A stretch of DNA of 6,443 nt, taken from assembly GCA_964582705.1 (NCBI GenBank), contig CAZOTE010000098.1:1-6443 (forward strand), written 5' to 3'. The stretch comes from Alkalibacter sp964582705 (GTDB lineage Bacteria > Bacillota > Clostridia > Eubacteriales > Alkalibacteraceae). The position numbers and the translations under genes were made by a program. This document shows, piece by piece, positions 1 to 4,872 of this stretch. Below the pieces are notes generated by a model, which did not search any database, was not told the DNA's origin, and was given only the letters and a program-made list of their open reading frames with translations. Positions within the stretch are counted from its first letter, which is position 1, and each line of letters begins with the position of its first letter.

Positions 1-13
1 ATGATTTTATCAC

Positions 14-382
14 TTAAAGATTCCTATTAATATGTGCACTGGGATATACGCTTACGTTTTCATCATTCTTCGCACGAGCGCAGACATTCTGGAAAAGCTC
101 GCTGGGTAAAACAAAATAGCCTTTGGTCTTGACTAAATCTTCCCGAGCCAGTTCTGCCTCTTCGTCAGCAATCTTCGCATAATCAAAATCCTTATTGCCC
201 GATTCCCATTCACCAACATTGATGTAGGCGGTAATATTTTCCGATATGTAACGATAAAACAGCATCCCCAGGACATACTGTTTAAAGTCCCAGCCATCCA
301 CACTGCCTCTTAAATCATTTGCCATACTCCAAATCGTGCGGTGTAGTTCCGCCCGTTCCTGTTCTTTTCTGTTATTTGCCAT
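14..382 (-). pseudogene. hsdM: Truncated type I restriction-modification methyltransferase subunit (HsdM N-terminal remnant)
   Basis: The 122-residue product matches the N-terminal helical domain of HsdM (HsdM_N type): the stretch TIWSMANDLRGSVDGWDF, then YVLGMLFYRYISE, and later LPSELFQNVCARAKNDEN are typical of the family. In a complete HsdM of roughly 500 residues this domain precedes the N6-adenine methyltransferase domain with its SAM-binding and NPP(F/Y) motifs; none of that is present. After N109 (about base 56) the sequence stops resembling HsdM and adds 13 unrelated residues before TAA. Neither of the other two frames on this strand restores the expected continuation, so a deletion or recombination junction is more likely than a simple frameshift. 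The ATG at 382 has a GGGGAG Shine-Dalgarno about 8 bases upstream and overlaps the stop of the regulator gene by one base (TAATG), implying translational coupling. Without the catalytic domain and any visible hsdS or hsdR the product should not methylate DNA. Confidence 0.85.
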
Positions 383-621
383 TATTTCGTCTCCCCTTCT
401 CCAGCCGTATCCGGCACTAATTCCATGATGTCTTCAAAATTCACGCTAAGTGCTGAACACACTTTTATTAGAACATCCATACTGACATTTTCATTCTTTG
501 AAAGCTTTGAAACAGATGACGGACTGATCCCCGCTGCTGCTTGTAAATCCTTTTTCTTCATATCGCGATCAATCAGTATTTTCCAAAGCCTTTTGTAACT
601 TACGGTCATTTGTTCGGCCAT
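382..621 (-). CDS. XRE/Cro-CI-type helix-turn-helix regulator upstream of hsdM
   Basis: This is a small DNA-binding protein of the XRE family, 79 residues from the ATG at 621. The helix-turn-helix covers about residues 21-45 of that form (KKDLQAAAGISPSSVSKLSK), followed by helices VSMDVLIKVCSAL and the usual ending NFEDIMEL. A longer form starting at GTG 630 would add three residues, but that GTG lies inside the GAGGTGG Shine-Dalgarno sequence that sits 5 bases before the ATG at 621, so the ATG is the better start. Proteins of this type are commonly found directly before hsdM in Firmicutes and probably control the restriction-modification operon; here it overlaps the hsdM remnant by one base. 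A promoter and a possible operator lie immediately upstream. It could instead have been recruited to control the divergent element genes, for which there is no direct evidence. Confidence 0.85.
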   Translation of the reverse strand: MAEQMTVSYKRLWKILIDRDMKKKDLQAAAGISPSSVSKLSKNENVSMDVLIKVCSALSVNFEDIMELVPDTAGEGETK

Positions 622-639
622 ATTTGCCACCTCGTTTAC

Positions 640-654
640 ATTAATATCATTAAT
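640..654. promoter_or_regulatory. Possible operator: ATTAAT-N3-ATTAAT inverted repeat
   Basis: Two ATTAAT half-sites, each self-complementary, flank the triplet ATC. The repeat lies at the downstream edge of the -10 element and over the predicted transcription start of the XRE gene. That is the expected place for autoregulation by a small XRE repressor. The region is AT-rich, so half-sites like these can arise by chance. Confidence 0.3.
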
Positions 655-681
655 TTTAACAGAAAAACTTCAAGTTCACAA
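653..681 (-). promoter_or_regulatory. Sigma-A-type promoter for the regulator-hsdM genes
   Basis: Read on the minus strand, TTGTGA (bases 681-676) and TAAAAT (658-653) are separated by exactly 17 bases. They match the -35 and -10 consensus at 4 of 6 and 5 of 6 positions. Transcription would start around base 645, about 25 bases before the regulator ATG, which is a natural leader length. No other pair this good was seen for this gene. Confidence 0.6.
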
Positions 682-718
682 TGATATTTCGCTATAATTG
701 AATATTTATAACGAAAGA

Positions 719-750
719 GCATCTGCCTTTGCAGGTGTTTTTTTATTTTT
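719..750 (+). terminator. Rho-independent terminator-like hairpin without an upstream gene on its strand
   Basis: GCATCTGC (719-726) pairs with GCAGGTGT (731-738) through 8 pairs including two G-U pairs. The loop is CTTT, and a run of seven T, an A and five more T follow. The T-run is on the plus strand only. No plus-strand gene precedes it in the window, so it would stop transcripts entering from the left, antisense to hsdM and the regulator, before they reach the primase gene. It could also be the 3' end of a very short RNA from the TATAAT at 693-698. Confidence 0.65.
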
Positions 751-820
751 CAAATTCAGGGGTTCGAATTAACCAGAACTTTCGCTTATAGGTGAGGGAA
801 GAAATTCTCCTTAACGGTTC

Positions 821-923
821 TTTGACAACTAAATACCCTGAAATGCAAGAGATACTTCAAGCCGAATATGCCATGACGATGATTCCGAGCGTATTCCTTG
901 AAAGATAACGAGGCTATGTCAAA
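821..923 (+). other. Nested inverted repeats in the primase leader (possible structured RNA or DNA element)
   Basis: The inner hairpin pairs TTCAAG (856-861) and GAATATGC (864-871) with GCGTATTC (889-896) and CTTGAA (897-902). This gives 14 pairs with one G-U and a two-base CC bulge around a 17-base loop. Outside it, TTTGACA (821-827) is exactly complementary to TGTCAAA (917-923), which would close the whole 103-base segment. The element ends about 55 bases before the primase start. It resembles no riboswitch or RNA family I can name. A leader RNA controlling primase translation, a small RNA, or a DNA recognition site for replication or excision proteins are all possible. Confidence 0.45.
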
Positions 924-970
924 CAAGGCAGGTCCTCAGGAACGGTAGTTTTTTGGGCAATTTCATAAGT

Positions 971-989
971 TAAGGAGGTGAAATTTCTG
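971..989 (+). promoter_or_regulatory. Full-length Shine-Dalgarno that decides the primase start
   Basis: TAAGGAGGTGA at 971-981 is an 11-base complement to the 3' end of Bacillota 16S rRNA. The first in-frame start-type codon, GTG at 978, lies inside it, so ribosomes would more naturally initiate 7-9 bases downstream of GGAGG. The codon there is CTG at 987-989, in frame with the primase, and no in-frame ATG or TTG is close by. Initiation at a CTG, or at the embedded GTG from a suboptimal position, would both keep primase expression low. Confidence 0.6.
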
Positions 990-3317
990 AATAATCAATA
1001 TGAAAATCTGCCGCCAGAGCTTAGAAACATCAATCGGTTCTGCTGCTGGCGATATGAAAAAGTGAAAGGCAAAATGCAGAAAGTCCCCTATAACCCTGTG
1101 ACAGGGAGAAGGGCAAGGCCAAATAATCCAGACACATTTAAGGATTTTCATTCTGCACTAGCTGTAGTTGATCACTATGACGGTATTGGTTTCTTAGTCG
1201 GCAGTGGTATCTGCGGCATTGATTTGGACGATTGCTTTGACGGTGCAGGAGAGCTAAATGCTGTATCCCAAAATGTTGTGGATGCCTTTAGCGATTGTTA
1301 CATGGAGTACAGTCCATCTGGCAAGGGCTTGCATATCTACTTCAAGGCTACCGGTTTTGAGTATAACAAGGATAAATATTATGTGCACAACAAGAAGCTG
1401 GGCATGGAGGTCTATGTCTCAGGAGCAACGACCAGATTTTTAACGGTAACAGGGAGTGTGTTTCGGGGAGGTGCTATAAGTGAAAAGTCTGGTGTACTTC
1501 AAGAGACTTTAGAAGAACACATGGTGCGCCCCAAACCAGTACGACAAGCGGTAGATTGGGAAACGGAGTCCTATCTGACGGATGAATCGGTGCTTGAAAA
1601 GGCATCTGTATCAATGAATGGCGAAAAATTCAAGGCACTATGGAATGGAGATTTAAAAGGCTATGCCTCCCATAGTGAAGCTGATCTTGGCCTATGCAGT
1701 ATGCTTGCCTTTTGGTGTGGCAGGGATGTCCATCAGATGGACAGGCTTTTTCGGGAAAGCGGCTTAATGCGGAGTAAATGGGACAGGCAACAATCCGGCA
1801 GTACCTATGGAATGCTGACAATGGAAAAAGCAATATCCAGTGTTTCAGAAGTGTATAAGCCGGGCGGGAAACAGTCTACAGCGGAAGAGGACTTCTTACT
1901 AAGGAGTCTAACCCTTGGGGATCTGAACCCGGAAAATAATGACCGCTACTCTTGGACAGACATTGGAGCCAGCCGGCTGTTTGCAGATTATTACCGATCG
2001 AAAGCCCGCTATGTTCCAGAGAGGAAAAAGTGGTACTGCTATGAAAATGGCAGCTGGAAGCCGGATATCGGCAACCTCAAAGTCATGGAGTTGTGTAAGG
2101 CTCTGGCCAATCAACTACTAACCTATGCCTTGAGCATTAAGGATGAACGCCAGCGAAATGCATATATTGACTATTGCCGAAAGTGGCAGTTAAGACGGTA
2201 CCGGGAAACGGTATTAAAAGATGCCCAAAGTGTGTATCCCATCTCCATGGCTGAATTCGATCAAGATCCGCTGGTGCTGAACTGTGCCAATGGAACGCTG
2301 TTTCTATCATCGATGGATTTTTCTCCCCATAACAGCGAGGACAAGCTGACCAAGTTAACCGATGTCAAATATGACCCCAAGGCAAAAAGTGAGCGCTGGA
2401 ATACTTTTATCCAGGAGATTATGAGTGGCGAGGAAGAAAAAACAACGTTTTTACAAAAAGTCTTTGGATATGGTATTAGTGGCGATACCCGTTATGAATG
2501 CCTCTTTGTGCTCTATGGAGCTACTACAAGAAATGGAAAAGGCACATTGTGTGAGAGTATTCTGAGGGTGTTAGGCAGTTATGGCTGCACCGCAAGACCG
2601 GAGACTATCAGCTTAAAAAACAACAATAACAGTTCCAGTCCCAGTGAGGATATTGCCAGGCTTACTGGTGTACGATTTGTAAATATTTCAGAGCCTAGCC
2701 GAGGCTTAGTGCTAAATGCTGCACAGGTAAAAAGCATGACCGGTAGGGATAGCCTTAATGCAAGGTTTCTCCATGAGAACTCCTTTGACTTCTCACCAAA
2801 ATTTAAGCTCTACATTAATACCAATTATCTGCCGGTTATTACAGATATGACACTGTTTTCCAGTGGTAGGGTGGTGATCATCCCTTTTGAACGCCATTTC
2901 GAGGAAAGCGAGCAGGACAAAAGCTTAAAGCGGGAGTTTGCAAAACCTGAAAATCAAAGTGCCATTCTTAACTGGGTGATTGAAGGCTACAAATTGCTTA
3001 TTAAAGAAGGTTTGGCATTACCTGATTCCGTTAAGGTGGCTACAGATAGGTATAAACATGACAGTGATAAAATCGCACTCTTCTTTGAAGATGCCTTGGA
3101 AGCAAGCCCAAACTGTGAGTTGCGAACATCCGAGGTTTATGCCCGGTATCAAAGATGGTGCACTGCCAATGGATGTTATGCCGAGAATGCCAGAAACTTC
3201 AAGCAAGCCCTTTCTGCCATCGCTCGTGTGGAACGGAAAAGACCACGCTCCGGTGGTGGAATGACCACACTTCTTATCGGCTACAAGTTGACCGAGGAGG
3301 AGTTTTTTCTTCTTTAA
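978..3317 (+). CDS. Phage/plasmid primase-polymerase and superfamily 3 helicase (D5/P4-like)
   Basis: This 779-residue two-part replication protein should prime and unwind DNA at the element's own origin. Residues ~15-165 look like a primase-polymerase domain of the phage NrS-1/Prim-Pol type: VPYNP, then the acidic motif GIDLDDC (80-86) likely binding metal, and SPSGKGLHIYF (112-122) carrying the nucleotide-binding histidine. Residues ~215-290 match the helical linker seen in these proteins. From ~325 a D5_N-like region starts (ERKKWYCYENGSW), leading to the SF3 helicase core: Walker A GATTRNGKGT (514-523), a Walker B-like segment VRFVNISEP (565-573), sensor 1 INTN (613-616) and a candidate arginine finger R631. 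The length suits an intact protein. Coordinates begin at the first in-frame GTG, but the Shine-Dalgarno favours CTG at 987, which would give 776 residues. The gene is followed by a repeat-rich block that may be its origin. Family assignment is firm; the exact replication mode is inferred. Confidence 0.93.
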   Translation: MKFLNNQYENLPPELRNINRFCCWRYEKVKGKMQKVPYNPVTGRRARPNNPDTFKDFHSALAVVDHYDGIGFLVGSGICGIDLDDCFDGAGELNAVSQNVVDAFSDCYMEYSPSGKGLHIYFKATGFEYNKDKYYVHNKKLGMEVYVSGATTRFLTVTGSVFRGGAISEKSGVLQETLEEHMVRPKPVRQAVDWETESYLTDESVLEKASVSMNGEKFKALWNGDLKGYASHSEADLGLCSMLAFWCGRDVHQMDRLFRESGLMRSKWDRQQSGSTYGMLTMEKAISSVSEVYKPGGKQSTAEEDFLLRSLTLGDLNPENNDRYSWTDIGASRLFADYYRSKARYVPERKKWYCYENGSWKPDIGNLKVMELCKALANQLLTYALSIKDERQRNAYIDYCRKWQLRRYRETVLKDAQSVYPISMAEFDQDPLVLNCANGTLFLSSMDFSPHNSEDKLTKLTDVKYDPKAKSERWNTFIQEIMSGEEEKTTFLQKVFGYGISGDTRYECLFVLYGATTRNGKGTLCESILRVLGSYGCTARPETISLKNNNNSSSPSEDIARLTGVRFVNISEPSRGLVLNAAQVKSMTGRDSLNARFLHENSFDFSPKFKLYINTNYLPVITDMTLFSSGRVVIIPFERHFEESEQDKSLKREFAKPENQSAILNWVIEGYKLLIKEGLALPDSVKVATDRYKHDSDKIALFFEDALEASPNCELRTSEVYARYQRWCTANGCYAENARNFKQALSAIARVERKRPRSGGGMTTLLIGYKLTEEEFFLL

Positions 3318-3323
3318 ACACAG

Positions 3324-3417
3324 TGTAGCAGCTTGTAGCAAGTAAAACAGGTTATATGAAAAAACGCTCTCGTATAGAGAGTTTAATTTTTACCTGCTAC
3401 ATCTTGCTACAAAGCTG
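3324..3417. repeat. TGTAGCA iteron-like repeats forming a large inverted repeat
   Basis: Two direct copies, TGTAGCAG (3324-3331) and TGTAGCAA (3334-3341), face two inverted copies, CTGCTACA (3394-3401) and TTGCTACA (3404-3411). The longest match is CAGCTTGTAGCAAG (3329-3342) against the complement of 3403-3417, identical except for one extra T. CAGGT (3348-3352) and ACCTG (3392-3396) add an inner stem. Repeats right after a D5-like primase gene are a plausible initiator-binding array or origin; this role is inferred from position and symmetry. Confidence 0.6.
3360..3390 (+). terminator. Probable terminator of the primase gene, at the centre of the inverted repeat
   Basis: CTCTC (3367-3371) and GAGAG (3377-3381) form a five-pair stem around GTATA. 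An A-run lies before it and TTTAATTTTT follows. It starts about 50 bases after the primase stop. The stem is short, so termination may be weak; because A- and T-runs flank both sides it could work in both directions. It may equally be just the tip of the larger hairpin. Confidence 0.4.
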
Positions 3418-3423
3418 AAACCC

Positions 3424-3494
3424 ATTGAAACGAAAGGCTTTTATTCCCCATGTGTCTTTGACCCCAGGGGGAGGTTCAATCTTCATAGCCTTTC
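3424..3494 (+). other. Interlocking complementary segments in the primase-capsid spacer
   Basis: GAAAGGCT (3432-3439) is exactly complementary to AGCCTTTC (3487-3494). ATTGAA (3424-3429) is complementary to TTCAAT (3475-3480), and TCCCC (3445-3449) to GGGGA (3468-3472). The first two pairs cross each other, so they form either a pseudoknot or two alternative folds. No gene overlaps the segment. A structured RNA, a switch in the capsid leader, or a protein-binding DNA site are possible; I recognise no named family. Confidence 0.4.
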
Positions 3495-3500
3495 TCTGAA

Positions 3501-3556
3501 CAACGGGCGGGGGGCATCACGCAAAAAGTCGCGGTTTCAAACGGGGTAATAACCCG
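3501..3556. other. G-rich block between primase and capsid, candidate packaging or origin site
   Basis: The block begins with CGGGCGGGGGGC (3504-3515), continues with GTCGCGG (3529-3535), and ends in a small hairpin GGGT-AATA-ACCC (3544-3555). Its composition is unlike the AT-rich surroundings. Cohesive-end sites of some Firmicutes phages are G/C-rich and lie upstream of structural genes, and a helper-dependent element would need such a site. I cannot match it to a specific cos sequence, so the role is a hypothesis. Confidence 0.25.
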
Positions 3557-3578
3557 AAAAATTCAAGAATTTTATCTC

Positions 3579-3608
3579 AAAGGGGGGTCGGTTGTGTCTA
3601 CCCCCTTT
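3579..3608 (+). promoter_or_regulatory. Stable hairpin in the capsid gene leader
   Basis: AAAGGGGG (3579-3586) and CCCCCTTT (3601-3608) form eight perfect pairs around a 14-base loop. The stem ends 24 bases before the capsid Shine-Dalgarno GGAGG (3633-3637). No T-run follows in the plus direction, so it is not a typical terminator. It could stabilise the 5' end of capsid mRNA or bind a regulator. No convincing promoter for the capsid gene was found nearby. Confidence 0.4.
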
Positions 3609-3645
3609 ATTCAATTACAAAAACAAATTTTAGGAGGAAATTACT

Positions 3646-4542
3646 ATGGAACTATCAACAAATTACAACTACTCATTTTGGAATTCTATGAAGAGCAAAA
3701 CACCACAATTTCAAAACATCCAAGAAGGTTATGAATCTGGCTCCTATGTATTGCCAGAGGAATCAAGAAACAAGTTCGAGGCCGCTATAGCAAAAGAAAA
3801 TCTGTTCCGCAGGCTGGCTACCGTTGTAAAACTATCTGTTAGTGATGGTATGATACAGGCTGTTTCATCTACCGGAGAAGCAGAATTGGTTGAAGAAAGT
3901 GAAGCATTCCCGGAAAGTGGGGATACCTTTACGCAAATCCCCGTAAAGTCCTATAAGCTGGCGAGCATGTCCAGATTGAATAAATCCTTTGTGTTGGATA
4001 TGAACTTCGATCTTGAGAAATACCTGTGCAGTGATTTTGCCAAGCGCTTTGGCAGAGCTGAGGAAAACATCTTGATTAATGGGAATGGAACAACACAGCC
4101 CACTGGTATTCTTACAGCAAACAGTGCTATGACTACCGAGGCAGATACTACCATTTCATATGATGAAGTCATAAAGCTTTACTTTTCACTAAAGGCAGAA
4201 TACCGAAAAAATGCAGTTTTTTTGATGCACGATGATACCGCCATGCATCTTAGAACCCTAAAGGATGATACAGGCAACTATCTCTGGAACTCAAGTAATG
4301 ACACCATCTTCGGTAAACCTGTTATCACATCTCCCTATATGCCTGACATTACGGCAGGAGCAAAGTCCATCGTGTTTGGGGACTTATCCAACTACTGGAT
4401 CGTGGAACGCCAGTCCCTATCTATTAAGCGCTTTAATGAGTTGTATGTGTTACAGGGGCAGATTGGATTTGCAGGCCATGAGAGGATTGATGGAAAACTG
4501 ATACAGCCGGATGCTGTAAGGATTTTGCAGATGAAGGCTTAA
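3646..4542 (+). CDS. HK97-fold phage major capsid protein, short form without delta domain
   Basis: The 298-residue product follows the Phage_capsid family pattern: SGSYVLPEE near 31-39, ENLFRRLATVV (51-61), YKLASMSRLNKS (103-114), the conserved INGNGTTQPTGIL (144-156), YRKNAVFLM (186-194), TLKDDTGNYLWN (204-215), and IFGKPVITSPYMP (221-233) before the C-terminal beta region. HK97-type capsid subunits form icosahedral shells. HK97 gp5 itself carries about 100 extra N-terminal residues, the scaffolding delta domain, which a phage protease removes. Here the protein starts at what would be the mature N-terminus, so delta is absent, and no protease gene is adjacent. The ATG at 3646 has GGAGG eight bases upstream, and a terminator follows, so the gene is a self-contained transcription unit at its 3' end. 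It seems intact. It could build a satellite capsid or be a domesticated shell protein; the family call itself is secure. Confidence 0.92.
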   Translation: MELSTNYNYSFWNSMKSKTPQFQNIQEGYESGSYVLPEESRNKFEAAIAKENLFRRLATVVKLSVSDGMIQAVSSTGEAELVEESEAFPESGDTFTQIPVKSYKLASMSRLNKSFVLDMNFDLEKYLCSDFAKRFGRAEENILINGNGTTQPTGILTANSAMTTEADTTISYDEVIKLYFSLKAEYRKNAVFLMHDDTAMHLRTLKDDTGNYLWNSSNDTIFGKPVITSPYMPDITAGAKSIVFGDLSNYWIVERQSLSIKRFNELYVLQGQIGFAGHERIDGKLIQPDAVRILQMKA

Positions 4543-4548
4543 TACCTT

Positions 4549-4583
4549 AAAGGCGCTGGATTACATTGACTCAGCGCCTTTTT
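4549..4583 (+). terminator. Rho-independent terminator after the capsid gene
   Basis: AAAGGCGCTG (4549-4558) pairs perfectly with CAGCGCCTTT (4572-4581) around a 13-base loop, and the T-run extends to 4583. It begins six bases after the capsid stop codon. This separates capsid transcription from the tnpW-recombinase pair that follows. Confidence 0.88.
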
Positions 4584-4609
4584 CAAATATTTAAGACAGG
4601 AGAAGATCA

Positions 4610-4816
4610 ATGATGGATAAAGAAAAGAGCTTTCGAACAAGCCAGACAGAAATTGGCGGTACGGTCTATGTGGTGGAATCAAGGGAATGTGATACCGCAA
4701 AAGAAACCGCTTATTTGAAGCTGAAAAGGCTGATTACCAGCAATGCAAAACATTTAGAAAAACCATCAGGTGATTCAACCCTATATCAGGATATTAACTC
4801 GACTTCTTCAGGGTAG
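4610..4816 (+). CDS. TnpW-like small protein of clostridial transposons
   Basis: This 68-residue protein resembles the small TnpW-type proteins found beside large serine recombinases in Tn4451/Tn5397-like clostridial elements. The core is IGGTVYVVES (15-24) followed by a helix with DTAKETAYLKLKRLI (28-42). Its biochemical role is not established; a part in recombination or its control has only been suggested by gene linkage. The first of two consecutive ATG codons is used here, with CAGGAGA six bases upstream; the second ATG at 4613 is almost as good. The gene lies just after the capsid terminator and 56 bases before the recombinase, so the two are probably transcribed together. The last ~20 residues are Ser/Thr/Gly-rich and look poorly conserved. 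It has no signal peptide or membrane segment. Confidence 0.7.
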   Translation: MMDKEKSFRTSQTEIGGTVYVVESRECDTAKETAYLKLKRLITSNAKHLEKPSGDSTLYQDINSTSSG

Positions 4817-4858
4817 TACGGTAATATACACAGTGCTAAACCGCTTGAAGACTGTCGG

Positions 4859-4867
4859 AAAGGAAGG
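4859..4867 (+). promoter_or_regulatory. Ribosome binding site of the recombinase
   Basis: AAAGGAAGG ends five bases before the ATG at 4873. It fixes that ATG as the start, well upstream of the catalytic serine at residue 30. Confidence 0.7.
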
Positions 4868-4872
4868 TTAAG

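Noticed and set aside
693..698. TATAAT as a plus-strand promoter
   Set aside because: The -10 is perfect but hexamers at 16-18 base spacing (TCAAGT, TTCAAG, CAAGTT) are poor -35 elements and there is no extended -10 TG. It is mentioned only as a possibility, not listed as a feature.
757..775. GGGGTTCGAATT resembling the T-arm of a tRNA gene, a common integration site
   Set aside because: The bases flanking the TTCGAAT-like loop do not form a T-stem, and no acceptor, D-arm or anticodon arm can be drawn around it.
822..827. TTGACA as the -35 of a primase promoter
   Set aside because: No -10-like hexamer occurs at 15-19 bases downstream. The same bases are better explained as one arm of the inverted repeat.
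3018..3341. Minus-strand reading frame of 107 codons over the end of the primase gene
   Set aside because: It lies opposite strongly conserved primase sequence, resembles no family and runs through the primase stop region; it is a shadow frame.
3324..3417. CRISPR array
   Set aside because: The repeated unit is only 7-8 bases, copies are in opposite orientations, and there are no regular spacers or cas genes.
3646..4542. Encapsulin rather than phage capsid
   Set aside because: The INGNGTTQPTGIL and following motifs match the Phage_capsid family; encapsulins have a different sequence signature. An encapsulin-like use remains possible only as a functional guess.
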